NCBI RefSeq assembly: GCF_001625365.1
Contig: NZ_LJJF01000002.1
Span: 248,001-312,000, forward strand
Origin: Streptomyces sp. MJM8645
GTDB lineage: Bacteria > Actinomycetota > Actinomycetes > Streptomycetales > Streptomycetaceae
Reading direction: 5' to 3'
Length of the DNA: 64,000 nt
Shown here: positions 1 to 7,653 of the stretch, piece after piece
Layout of the letters: every line of letters starts with the position of its first letter
How positions within the stretch are numbered: the first letter of the stretch is position 1
Notes under the pieces: generated by a model
What the model saw: only the letters and a program-made list of their open reading frames with translations
Told to the model about the DNA's origin: nothing
The model's database searches: none
Position numbers and translations under genes: made by a program

Positions 1-338
1 TCGTAGGAGCTGGGCTCCCAGATGCGGCAGCCGTTCGGCGGGTCCGCCCAGCCGATGATCTTCCACCAGCCGCACTCGGTCCACAGCGTCGGGTAGATCC
101 CCCCGTCCCCGCTGTCGTAGAGGCACAGCCAGCTCTTCATCCGGCGGTCCTCGTTGCCGTTGTAGTCGACCCATTCGCCGCAGTGCGGCTCGGCGACTGT
201 ACGCGTGGACGGGGCGGCCTGGCGTGGCGCGGGGGCGGCGGCGGCAGTTGTGGCGGTGAGGGCGAGCGCGCCGAGGGCGGCGAGGGCGGCAGCGCCCGCA
301 CGCAGCCGGCGGGCGGGCCGAGGAGGAGAAGTGATCAT
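1..338 (-). CDS. Secreted small protein, cut by the left window edge
   Basis: Reading leftward from an ATG at 336-338 gives an open frame to the window edge (at least 112 residues). The N-terminus has Arg residues (RPARRLRAG) followed by an Ala/Leu-rich stretch of about 22 residues ending TAAAAP, a typical Sec signal peptide. The mature part is rich in Trp and Cys (for example CGEWVDYNGNED, CGWWKIIGWADPP), suggesting a small disulfide-bonded extracellular protein. I do not recognise the family. The upstream ribosome binding site is weak, so the start is uncertain. The C-terminus lies outside the window. Confidence 0.6.
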   Translation of the reverse strand, partial: MITSPPRPARRLRAGAAALAALGALALTATTAAAAPAPRQAAPSTRTVAEPHCGEWVDYNGNEDRRMKSWLCLYDSGDGGIYPTLWTECGWWKIIGWADPPNGCRIWEPSSY

Positions 339-533
339 GGAGGCATGATGTCGCCGTCCGGGCCCTCCGATGCCGGTGGCCTCGGAGGTTTCACCCGAAC
401 GAGGTGAGGTGGGACGGGTTTTCGAGGTACCACCTTGACCGTTCAGGCGCCGCCCTCGCGGGGTGGATGCCAGCCGCGCGTTCAGCTCGCGCGGGCACCC
501 GGCGCGGCCCTCCTGAGGCTGGGGCGGGCCCGG

Positions 534-1061
534 TCAGGTGGCGGGCGGTGGCGCGCCTCCGCCGTCGTCGAGGAGGGCCAGGCGGGCGATGACGTCGTCG
601 GCCAGCTTCGCGAGCAGGCGGCCCAGGTCCCCGCGGTCCTGGTCCGGCCAGTGCGCTATCGCGTCCGTGAACCAGCCGATCATGGACGTCGCGTAGGCGT
701 TCGCCGCCCTCGTCCCTTCAGCGGTCGCCTCGATGAGGCTGGCACGCCGGTCGTGCGGATCGCCGACGCGATGGACGAGGCCGCGCCGCTCCAGCGCCTG
801 GACCTGTCGCGTGACGTGCGGGCCGACCACCTGCATCCGTTCGGCGATCTCCCCGATGCGCAGCGGCCGGTCCGCCATGTGCAGGGTCATGAGCGCGCTC
901 AGCGCGGGGCGCTCCAGGGCGAGTCCCGCTGCCTCGGCCGCCCGTTCGGCCAGGCGGCCGCGGGTCATGGCGTTGCTCAGCTGGGCCAGCCGGGGCAGGG
1001 CCGCCCAGACGGCTGCCGCCTGCTCGTCCGCGCCGGGGTCGTCCGGCGAGTCCGCGGTCAT
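534..1061 (-). CDS. MarR-family transcriptional regulator
   Basis: A 175-residue winged-helix protein. Residues about 55-110 hold the MarR DNA-binding region: PLRIGEIAERM, then VVGPHVTRQVQALERRGLV as recognition helix, then a wing with DPHDRRASLIEAT, which is the typical DxRDRR-like MarR wing. The start ATG at 1061 follows a GGTGGTGG ribosome binding site. It is divergent from the flavin monooxygenase at 1230, and a 17-bp perfect palindrome lies between them, 22 nt upstream of this start. It most likely represses itself and the monooxygenase and is released by an aromatic or phenolic ligand; the ligand is a guess. Confidence 0.9.
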   Translation of the reverse strand: MTADSPDDPGADEQAAAVWAALPRLAQLSNAMTRGRLAERAAEAAGLALERPALSALMTLHMADRPLRIGEIAERMQVVGPHVTRQVQALERRGLVHRVGDPHDRRASLIEATAEGTRAANAYATSMIGWFTDAIAHWPDQDRGDLGRLLAKLADDVIARLALLDDGGGAPPPAT

Positions 1062-1082
1062 CGGACCACCACCTCCACTTGA

Positions 1083-1165
1083 ATACCTAACTTAGGTATC
1101 TATATCCTGGGGCTGTACCCGCTCTCCGCGGGTGCACTGTGCCGTCCATAAAGATACCTAAGGTA
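1083..1165. promoter_or_regulatory. Two TACCTAA-type palindromes, probable MarR operators
   Basis: Positions 1083-1099 form a perfect 17-bp palindrome (ATACCTAA-C-TTAGGTAT). A second shorter palindrome with the same core (TACCT-A-AGGTA) is at 1155-1165, 69 bp away centre to centre. Both lie in the AT-richer gap between the divergent MarR gene and the monooxygenase gene. Paired sites with a shared core in a divergent MarR promoter are the classic autoregulation layout. Assignment to this MarR protein is inference. Confidence 0.7.
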
Positions 1166-1229
1166 CGCATCTTCGGTGTGGCCGCCAGGAGGCGACCGCC
1201 GGGCTGCGCCGCCAGGAGGAGAGCACACC

Positions 1230-2429
1230 GTGAACAACCACTCCGCGAACCGCAAGGTCCTCATCTCGGGCGCGAGCATCGCCGGCCCCGCCCTCGCCTA
1301 CTGGCTCGACCGCTACGGCTTCGACGTCACCGTCGTCGAACGGGCGTCAGCCGTACGGGGCGGCGGGTACGCCATCGACATCCGCGGCGCCGCCCGCGAG
1401 GTCGTCGACCGCATGGGGCTGCTCCCGCAGCTGCGCGAGGCCCACGTGGACACGCGCAAGCTCTCGTTCGTGGACGCGGACGGGGCGCTCATCGGCTCCG
1501 TCGCTCCCGAGGCCGTCACCGGAGGCGCCGCAGGCCTGGACCTGGAAGTACGGCGCGGCGACCTGGCGAGCGCCCTCTACGCCCCGCTCCGCGACCGGGT
1601 CGAGTTCCTCTTCGGCGACTCCATCGCCACCCTGGACGACCGGGCGGACGGCGTCGACATCACCTTCGACAGCGGCGCCCATCGCGCCTTCGACCTGGTG
1701 ATCGGCACCGACGGGCTGCACTCCAACACCCGCGGGCTGGTCTTCGGCCCCGAGGACGCGTTCCACCGCTACCTCGGCCACGTCTTCGCCGGTTTCACCC
1801 TCGCGAACGACCTGGGCCTCGCCCACGAAGGGACCATCTGGAACACGCCAGGCCGGGCGGCCGTCCTGTACGCCCACGAACCCGCCGACCGCGTGCACGG
1901 GTTCCTCGTCCTCAAGCGGGAGGACGCCCCCGTCGACGCCTTCCGGGACCCGCAGGCGCAGCGCGAACTCGTCGCCGCCGCCTTCCCCGAGCGCAGCTGG
2001 CACATCCCGCGCCTGGTGGACGCGCTGCGCGAGGCCGACGACCTGTTCTTCGACGTCGTCAGCCAGATCCACATGCCCACCTGGTCCCGTGGCCGCGTCG
2101 CCCTCGCCGGTGACGCGGCCCACGCGACCTCGTTCCTGTCCGGCCAGGGCTCCAGCGTCTCGCTCGTCGGCGCCTACCTCCTGGCCGGGGAATTGGCCGG
2201 CCACACCGACCACGCGGCCGCCTTCGCGGCCTACGAGCGCAAGGCGCGCCCCTTCGTGGAGCGGAACCAGGCGCTGGCCGGCTCCGGCGGCACCAGCCTC
2301 ATCCCCGGCACCCAGGACATGCTCGACACCCGCAACGCGGCCCTGCGCAACCCCACCCACCCGGCGGGCGCCGGGGGACGTGCCGCCTACAGCGGCGTGA
2401 TCCTGCCGGACTACGACCACGCCGGATGA
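1230..2429 (+). CDS. FAD-dependent aromatic-type monooxygenase
   Basis: A 399-residue flavoprotein monooxygenase of the PHBH/TetX-like class. The dinucleotide fold starts at residues 14-19 (GASIAG), with the ERA acidic end of the second strand after VTVV. The middle DG motif (IGTDGLHSNTR) is near residue 160 and the ribose-binding GDAAHA motif near 294. A GTG start at 1230 is chosen because AGGAGGA lies 9 nt upstream, whereas the longer frame from 1176 adds a non-conserved leader and overlaps the operator region. It is probably induced when the divergent MarR repressor is released, and it would hydroxylate a small aromatic or polycyclic substrate with NAD(P)H. Similar in type to the enzyme at 60050-61159. 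Confidence 0.88.
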   Translation: MNNHSANRKVLISGASIAGPALAYWLDRYGFDVTVVERASAVRGGGYAIDIRGAAREVVDRMGLLPQLREAHVDTRKLSFVDADGALIGSVAPEAVTGGAAGLDLEVRRGDLASALYAPLRDRVEFLFGDSIATLDDRADGVDITFDSGAHRAFDLVIGTDGLHSNTRGLVFGPEDAFHRYLGHVFAGFTLANDLGLAHEGTIWNTPGRAAVLYAHEPADRVHGFLVLKREDAPVDAFRDPQAQRELVAAAFPERSWHIPRLVDALREADDLFFDVVSQIHMPTWSRGRVALAGDAAHATSFLSGQGSSVSLVGAYLLAGELAGHTDHAAAFAAYERKARPFVERNQALAGSGGTSLIPGTQDMLDTRNAALRNPTHPAGAGGRAAYSGVILPDYDHAG

Positions 2430-2566
2430 CGGCGCGCCCGCGTGCCGGGCTCAGCGAGTCGGGCGGTTCCGCGCTGCCCAGCGGCCACACCTGCTGAGGG
2501 ATGCGACGGGTTGCTGGTCCTGGCTTCGCGCACGTAGTGGTGGTCCAACGCGGTGCTGACGCGGCG

Positions 2567-3130
2567 CTAGAGAGTCACCCCTTGCAGGGACAGCACGATG
2601 CCCGCGCCGATGCCGCCCATCCCCAGGGCGACGGCCGCACTCCACCACCCGCCCTGGCCCCACCGGAACGGGTGGTCCAGTGCCAGGCGTCCGGGGCCGA
2701 TGGCGGAGACCGCGATCGCGATCAGCGCCAGGCACAGCGGGTACTCCATGCCGCCCTTGTCGGCCCACAGGCCTCTGCCCGAGGTGACGGACATCGCGTT
2801 GATCATCACCCCGATCACGGCGGCGGCGGCCAGCGGGGTGAACAGCCCGAGGGCGAGGCCCAGGCCGCCGCACAGCTCTGAGGCTCCTCCCAGCGTGGCG
2901 AAGAGGACGCCGGGCCGGTAGCCCAGGGCCTCGAAGCCCTTACTGGTGGCATGCAGACCGGCGCCACCGAACAGGCCGAAGAGTTTCTGGGCACCGTGGC
3001 CGGCCAGCAGCAGGCCGGCCAGCCGGAGCACCAGCAGGCCGACGTCGGCGGCGGACACCGGCGGTGGATGCGTGGAGGTCGGAGCGGCACTGCGGACGGA
3101 GGTCCGCAGCCGCTCGGCGGTCAGTTTCAT
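2567..3130 (-). CDS. DoxX-family membrane protein
   Basis: A 187-residue protein with four hydrophobic segments (DVGLLVLRLAGLLLAGHG near residue 30, VLFATLGGASELCGGLGLALGL, AAAAVIGVMINAMSV, and the C-terminal ALGMGGIGAGIVLSL). The pattern of an early GAQKLFG followed by G-rich helices and KGGMEYPL fits DoxX-like quinone-interacting membrane proteins. The start at 3130 is set by a GGAGGAGACC site 6 nt upstream; the long in-frame extension to 3337 is not membrane-like and looks non-coding. Members are often tied to redox stress, but no partner is seen here. Confidence 0.85.
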   Translation of the reverse strand: MKLTAERLRTSVRSAAPTSTHPPPVSAADVGLLVLRLAGLLLAGHGAQKLFGLFGGAGLHATSKGFEALGYRPGVLFATLGGASELCGGLGLALGLFTPLAAAAVIGVMINAMSVTSGRGLWADKGGMEYPLCLALIAIAVSAIGPGRLALDHPFRWGQGGWWSAAVALGMGGIGAGIVLSLQGVTL

Positions 3131-3207
3131 GGCGAAGGTCTCCTCCCGCGCGCCGCAACCGCCGCGAGCAGGATCGCCTCTCCCGAGACGAGGCGTCGAC
3201 GCGCAGA

Positions 3208-3300
3208 TCAGATCGGCCGGGCGCGACTCGCGCCGCCGTCGACCAAGTCCAGGAACAGCCGGACCGACACCGCCTCGCCGGAGGCATCCGCGTGTCTCAC
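3208..3300 (-). CDS. Possible 30-residue leader ORF upstream of DoxX gene
   Basis: A short frame beginning GTG at 3300 with a good GGAGGG site 6 nt upstream encodes VRHADASGEAVSV... and stops at 3208, about 78 nt before the DoxX start. The ribosome binding site is better than chance, but the peptide is short and has no recognised family. It could be a leader peptide or a chance frame. The rest of the 3131-3422 gap shows nothing else convincing. Confidence 0.25.
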   Translation of the reverse strand: MRHADASGEAVSVRLFLDLVDGGASRARPI

Positions 3301-3422
3301 CGATAACCCTCCGAGAAGGGAAGCCGTGATCCAGCACTCTCCGTATCCACTCTACGCGGCAGCAAACGGCGGCAGGATTCCTCGTAGCGGCCGATACGGG
3401 GCTCAGCGGAGATCGGCGGAGC

Positions 3423-4004
3423 TCAGTGGAGCACAGCGACTGCCGCGCGGAGTTCGTCGAACGCGGCGCGCGTGTGGGGCGCCAGCCCGCCGGGGTCCTC
3501 GTCGTGGCTGGGGTCGGTCCACCGGGCGTAGCCGAGCCTGAACGCGAGGACGCCGAGTTCGGCGGCCACCTGCGCCGTGGGTTCCGCGACGTTCCGTCGC
3601 TTCAGCGCGTCGACCATCGCCGTGGCCATGCCGATGCACTTCAGCACGTTGCGCGCCTGCAACTCCGCGTTCGCCTCGATCGCCGCGTGCAGCAGCGGGC
3701 TGAGCTCGCGGTTGAACGACGTCATCTCGCCCGATGCGCGTTCGAGTCCGGCCGCGACGGCCGTCATCGGCGTCGCGTCCGCGGGGGCGCCGTCGATGCC
3801 CTCGGCCAGCAGGCGGCTGAGCGCCGTCTGTCCCATGGTGAGGATCTCGCGCTTGTCGGTGAAGTGGCGGAAGAAGGTGCTCCGCGTGAGCCCTGCCCGC
3901 TCGGTGATCTGAGCGACGGTCGTTTCGTCGTAGCCCTGCTCGGCGAACAGGCCTAGCGCAGCCACGACCAGGCGCTGTCGGGCATCGGGTTTCCATCGCG
4001 GCAT
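3423..4004 (-). CDS. TetR-family transcriptional regulator
   Basis: A 193-residue TetR protein. The N-terminal helix-turn-helix is clear at about residues 10-55 (RQRLVVAALGLFAEQGYDET, then VAQITERAGLTRSTFFRHF, then DKREIL). The C-terminal 130 residues are helical and form the ligand/dimer domain. It is divergent from the epimerase gene at 4089, and a direct repeat with partial dyad symmetry fills the gap. No strong Shine-Dalgarno is seen before the ATG at 4004. Likely a local repressor of the epimerase. Confidence 0.9.
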   Translation of the reverse strand: MPRWKPDARQRLVVAALGLFAEQGYDETTVAQITERAGLTRSTFFRHFTDKREILTMGQTALSRLLAEGIDGAPADATPMTAVAAGLERASGEMTSFNRELSPLLHAAIEANAELQARNVLKCIGMATAMVDALKRRNVAEPTAQVAAELGVLAFRLGYARWTDPSHDEDPGGLAPHTRAAFDELRAAVAVLH

Positions 4005-4022
4005 GTTGCCAGTCTAGATGAC

Positions 4023-4071
4023 GGGACAAGTGTCGCATCGCGTCGTACAGTGATGGGACAACAGTCGCATC
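4023..4071. promoter_or_regulatory. Direct-repeat operator (GGGACAANNGTCGCATC x2)
   Basis: Two 17-bp copies, at 4023-4039 and 4055-4071, differ only at two central bases. Each carries an internal GAC...GTC dyad. The repeat period is 32 bp, about three helical turns. They sit between the TetR start (4004) and the epimerase start (4089), so bound repressor would block the epimerase promoter. Confidence 0.65.
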
Positions 4072-4088
4072 ACTCCTCGGAGCTCACC

Positions 4089-4970
4089 ATGCGCGTCTTC
4101 ATCACCGGCGGCACAGGCCTGATCGGCTCTGCCGTCGTCGCCGAACTGCTCGCCGCAGGCCACCTGGTCACCGCCCTCGCCCGATCCGACGCCTCCGCGG
4201 CCAGCGCGAAAACCGCCGGCGCCGACGTGCTCCGCGGCGGGCTCGCCGACCTCGACGTGCTGCGGGCCGGCGCGGAACAGGCGGACGGCGTCATCCACCT
4301 CGCCTTCAGCAACGACTTCAGCTCGCCCGACGCACTCGCGCGAGGGATCGCCGAGGAGAGCGCCGCACTCACGGCCCTCGGCGACACCCTCGTCGGCACG
4401 AACAGGCCTCTCGTCACCGCGTCCGGCACGCCCCTCGTGGCGGGACGCGCCTCGACCGAGGAAGACCCGCTGCCGCTGGACGGCCCCGTCAGCGGACGCA
4501 GCCTGTCGGTGAACCGCACACTCGCACTCGCCTCACGCGGCGTGCGCAGCTCGGCGGTACGGCTGCCGCGCACGGTCCACAACCAGGGCCAGGGCGGGTT
4601 CGCCGGGCTGCTCACCGGCATCGCCCGCGGCACCGGCGTCGTCGGCTACCCCGGAGACGGCGCGCAACGCTGGCCCGCCGTCCACGCGCTCGACGCCGCC
4701 GCCCTGTTCCGGCTCGCCCTGGAGAAGGCCCCGGCCGGAAGCGCGTGGCACGCCGTCGCCGACGAAGGCGACGCGGTACGCGACATCGCCTCGGTCATCG
4801 GACGGCGACTCGGCCTTCCGGTCGAGCCGGTGCCGCAGGAGAGTTTCGGCCCCCTCGGCCCGGTCTTCGCGGCCGACCAGCCCGCCTCCAGCGCTCACAC
4901 CCGTACCGCCCTCGGCTGGAAGCCGACGCACCCGGGCCTGCTCGCGGACCTGGAGAACATCGAAGCCTGA
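4089..4970 (+). CDS. Atypical SDR / NAD(P)-dependent epimerase-type protein
   Basis: A 293-residue extended/atypical short-chain dehydrogenase. The N-terminal Rossmann motif is GGTGLIG at residues 7-13, followed by AGADVLRGGLADLDVLRAG, the usual second half of an NmrA/epimerase nucleotide fold. The expected YxxxK catalytic pair is not visible: the matching region reads SGRSLSVNRTLALASRG, so this may be a reductase or NAD(P)-sensing member and not a classical epimerase. The start at 4089 follows GGAG 7 nt upstream and removes 13 non-conserved residues of the longest frame. Likely controlled by the divergent TetR. Confidence 0.85.
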   Translation: MRVFITGGTGLIGSAVVAELLAAGHLVTALARSDASAASAKTAGADVLRGGLADLDVLRAGAEQADGVIHLAFSNDFSSPDALARGIAEESAALTALGDTLVGTNRPLVTASGTPLVAGRASTEEDPLPLDGPVSGRSLSVNRTLALASRGVRSSAVRLPRTVHNQGQGGFAGLLTGIARGTGVVGYPGDGAQRWPAVHALDAAALFRLALEKAPAGSAWHAVADEGDAVRDIASVIGRRLGLPVEPVPQESFGPLGPVFAADQPASSAHTRTALGWKPTHPGLLADLENIEA

Positions 4971-5081
4971 GCCGCCTGCCGGGCTGCCGGACGGACCGGC
5001 AGCCGCCAGGGAACCCGGCCCCGCTCGCCCGCCGAGCGGGGCCCGGGCCTGCGGCGAACGGTGCTCTGCGACGGGCGGCGC

Positions 5082-5990
5082 TCAGCCGCGGAGCTCGGGC
5101 CAACCGTCCGCGTTCGAGCAGGACTCGTAGTCGTAGCGGGTGAGCCGGTCCCACTCCGTCCCGGTCACCTGCTCGAACGCCTCCTCGTGCACGTAGAGCA
5201 GCGGTTCACACTGTCGCGCGGTGTACGGAGCGAACCGTTCGGGATCGTGGAACATGCTCTCGTACACGTCGCGGCCCGCAGCCACGACCGCAGCTCGCGC
5301 GTACAGGAAGTGGTCGCTCGACTGAGGGAACGGCGAGCCGTCGGGCAACACCGCCCCGGTGATCGGCAGCGTCCCGAACTGCTCCTGGTCCAGGCGGTGG
5401 AGCGCCTCGGCGAGACGCTCACCGAAGCCGATGATCTGGCCCAGCGGTTCGCGTGCGAGAACCTCGGTGAGGCGGGCGCAGGCGGCTTCGAGGCGCTCGC
5501 ACGTCTCGGTACCGGCCTCGCCCCCGAGGACCTCGATCAACCGCCAGAACCGCTCCCAGGTCATCACCGGCAGGTCGAGGCCGTGGTCGACGTCGACGTC
5601 ACTTCCCGCGGATGGTCCGGCACTGCCCGCCTCACGTCCGCCCTGCCCGTCCACGCCCTCGAACGGCCCGTCCACGTCCTCGAACGGCTCGTCACTCCAC
5701 CGGAACCAAGCCCTGTCGTCCTGGATGTGCAGCAGGAACTCGGCGACCGGGCCCGAGGGCGAGAGCATCGACACGGTGCGCGTGATCTCGTCGTACGCGT
5801 CGTCGAAGGCCTCCCAGTCCTCCGCCTCGGACAGCGCGAACGAACGGGCGAAGAGCGGCTGGACGGCGGGGAACGCCGTTCCCGGCACGAAGCGCCCGTG
5901 GAGCCAGGGGAAGTCCGTCTCCTCGACCACGATCTCGCCCACCAGCTCTTCCCCGCGCACCAGACGCCAGACCCCGCCCTCAAAACCCAT
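5082..5990 (-). CDS. DUF4240-type protein of unknown role
   Basis: A 302-residue soluble, acidic, Trp-rich protein. The C-terminal half starts with MTWERFWRLIEVLGGEAG near residue 145 and continues with helical segments (LTEVLAREPLGQIIGFGERL) and FLYARAAVVAAGRDVYESM, which matches the general form of DUF4240 proteins. The N-terminal half (VWRLVRGEELVGEIVVEETD) is a separate beta-rich module joined by a Gly/Asp/Ser linker. The ATG at 5990 is chosen because the frame upstream to 6782 is a shadow of the hydrolase gene in another frame. No operon partner. Confidence 0.7.
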   Translation of the reverse strand: MGFEGGVWRLVRGEELVGEIVVEETDFPWLHGRFVPGTAFPAVQPLFARSFALSEAEDWEAFDDAYDEITRTVSMLSPSGPVAEFLLHIQDDRAWFRWSDEPFEDVDGPFEGVDGQGGREAGSAGPSAGSDVDVDHGLDLPVMTWERFWRLIEVLGGEAGTETCERLEAACARLTEVLAREPLGQIIGFGERLAEALHRLDQEQFGTLPITGAVLPDGSPFPQSSDHFLYARAAVVAAGRDVYESMFHDPERFAPYTARQCEPLLYVHEEAFEQVTGTEWDRLTRYDYESCSNADGWPELRG

Positions 5991-6127
5991 CGCACACAGC
6001 CCTTGCCACCCGTTGCCGTCCTCTTCTGCCCGGCAGCATGCCAGCTGGCACTGACAAGCGACGGAGCGAGGCACATCCCCCCGTGGTGTGGGTCGGCGAT
6101 GGCCGGGTGAGGTGGGTGTGCCGGCCG

Positions 6128-6757
6128 TTACGCGGGGCGGGCGGCCGCCGAGATCTGGCCGACCAGGACGGCGAAGGGCATGTCGAGGGCGGCGTAGAGG
6201 TCGCCGGCCTCGGGGGCGGCGTTGTCGGCCAGGGCCTCGACCATGAGGGTGGCGTAGTCGGAGACGGTGACGCCCGCCTGCTGCATGCGCAGCAGTCCCG
6301 CTTCGCGCTTGGCTTGGCTGAAGGTGCCGGAGGCGTCCACGGCGACGTACGCGTGGTGCCCGGCGGCCGTCGCGGCGATCGCGGGCAGCGCCGCGCACAC
6401 CTCCAGTGACACTCCGGCGAAGATCAGCTTCTGCCGCCCGGTGGCTTCGATGGCTTCGCGGACCCGGGCGTCGTGCCAGGCGTTGACCGTGCTGCGGTCG
6501 ATGATCCGCTGTCCGGCCGGCAGGGCCTGGACCAGTTCCGGGGTGGTCGGCCCCCACATGCTGTCGGCCGCGGTGGTGGTGACGACCAGGGGGATGCCGA
6601 GCACGGTCGCCGCTCGTGCCAGCGCCACCACGTTGTGCTTCAGCTCGCCGAGCGGGATGTCCCGGACGCCGGACAGCAGGCCCACCTGGTGGTCGACCAG
6701 GACCACGGCGGCGTTCTCCCGGGTGACCGGCTCCAGGAACTTGCTGTGCTCGCTCAT
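6128..6757 (-). CDS. Isochorismatase-family hydrolase
   Basis: A 209-residue cysteine hydrolase with the full catalytic triad of the family: Asp22 (VLVDHQVG), Lys40 (GELKHN) and Cys121 (FAGVSLEVC). The cis-peptide-type stretch before the Cys is also present. It belongs to the YcaC-like branch, whose members act on amides or have unknown substrates. The start at 6757 follows AAGGAGCG at good spacing; the frame extending to 6823 runs into the operator. The C-terminal extension ALDMPFAVLVGQISAAA is a little longer than usual. Divergent from a MarR regulator. Confidence 0.88.
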   Translation of the reverse strand: MSEHSKFLEPVTRENAAVVLVDHQVGLLSGVRDIPLGELKHNVVALARAATVLGIPLVVTTTAADSMWGPTTPELVQALPAGQRIIDRSTVNAWHDARVREAIEATGRQKLIFAGVSLEVCAALPAIAATAAGHHAYVAVDASGTFSQAKREAGLLRMQQAGVTVSDYATLMVEALADNAAPEAGDLYAALDMPFAVLVGQISAAARPA

Positions 6758-6799
6758 CGTGCGCTCCTTCGGGTTGAACCACGGCTCCGTTGGCGGCCA

Positions 6800-6836
6800 G
6801 TAGTCACTAATCTTGATAGTCAAGATTAGTGACTAC
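6800..6836. promoter_or_regulatory. Perfect 17-bp-arm palindrome, MarR operator
   Basis: The arms 6800-6816 and 6820-6836 are perfect inverted repeats separated by 3 nt (TAG). The core TAATCTTGA...TCAAGATTA is AT-rich against a very GC-rich background. The palindrome covers the divergent promoter between the isochorismatase-like gene and the MarR gene. The length of the symmetry is enough for two overlapping MarR dimer sites. Confidence 0.8.
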
Positions 6837-6996
6837 TTCGACGCTATACCCCTGTCCCCCGGGGCGCAAGCACTGGTCAGGGCGGGGCGCCGGAGCGCCT
6901 GGGGTGCCGCCCGAGCCCACCGGGCGGGCGACTAAAGTTGCTGGTCACAGGGTGGAACGCGGGACGGGCCCAAAGACGGCGGAAGCGGGAGAGGCG

Positions 6997-7452
6997 TTGA
7001 GCGGACACCAGGCGGCGGAACCGGACCTCGGCGTGCTCGCCGCCCGGGTGCTCTTCTCCGTCCAGCGCGAGCTGTTCACCGTGCTCGCCGAACAGGGCTT
7101 CGACGACATCCAGCCCCGCGCCGGCGCCGTACTCGCCTACCTGCGCACCGACGGCATCCGGGCCAGCGAACTCGCCCGCGCCTCCGGACAGCACAAGCAG
7201 GTCATCGGGACCCTCGTCGACGACCTCGAACGCCTGGGTTACGTCGAACGCAGACCCGACCCCGCGGACCGCCGCGCCAAACTGATCCACCCCACCGAAC
7301 GAGGCCTGCTCCAGATGGCGGCGGCCGCCGCCATCATGCGCTCGATCGAGGAGCGCCACGCGAAGGCCCTGGGCGCGCGGGAGTACGCCGCCTTCAAGAC
7401 CGCCCTCCACCACGTGGCCGATCTCCAGCGCGAGACCCGGCGCGAAGACTAG
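6997..7452 (+). CDS. MarR-family transcriptional regulator
   Basis: About 151 residues with a MarR winged helix (GIRASELARASGQHKQVIGTL as the HTH region, then DDLERLGYVERRPDPADRRA as recognition end and wing). The frame is open back to a GTG at 6829, but that lies inside the operator, so a later start is needed. A TTG at 6997 follows GGGAGAGG by a few bases and begins shortly before the conserved first helix; a GTG at 6952 is the alternative. The stop codon TAG is the last three bases of the CTAG that borders MITE copy 1, so the element sits exactly at the 3' end of this gene. Confidence 0.82.
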   Translation: MSGHQAAEPDLGVLAARVLFSVQRELFTVLAEQGFDDIQPRAGAVLAYLRTDGIRASELARASGQHKQVIGTLVDDLERLGYVERRPDPADRRAKLIHPTERGLLQMAAAAAIMRSIEERHAKALGAREYAAFKTALHHVADLQRETRRED

Positions 7453-7611
7453 GGGCTCTCTTTCGGATCACGTCGGATCAGCGCGCGGCGTCGGAGTGCG
7501 TGCATCGCAAGGCGGAGGAGGGAGTCCATGCGGAGTATCGGCGACCGACGACAACGCGGCGAGGTGCGTGCTCCGGCGTCGCGCGCCCGGCGTGATCCGA
7601 AAGAGAGCCCC
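7452..7611. mobile_element. 160-bp MITE, copy 1
   Basis: A non-coding element with perfect 21-bp terminal inverted repeats: GGGGCTCTCTTTCGGATCAC plus G at 7452-7472 and its complement at 7591-7611. CTAG borders both ends (7449-7452 and 7611-7614). The same 160 bp recur at 10846-11005 with a single difference (t7536 versus c10930). No transposase is encoded, so it must be moved by an enzyme elsewhere. The left end supplies or overlaps the TAG stop of the MarR gene. The right CTAG is the insertion point of the IS1182-like element. Confidence 0.9.
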
Positions 7612-7653
7612 TAGAAGGCTGATGAAGATCTTGGGTTGATCCGGGCCGTGCTG

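Noticed and set aside
1347-2420. Minus-strand 357-codon frame over the first monooxygenase
   Set aside because: Antisense shadow; the plus-strand frame carries the FAD motifs and a ribosome binding site.
6829-6996. Extended N-terminus of the MarR at 6997-7452
   Set aside because: The GTG at 6829 lies inside the operator palindrome and the extra 56 residues are not MarR-like.
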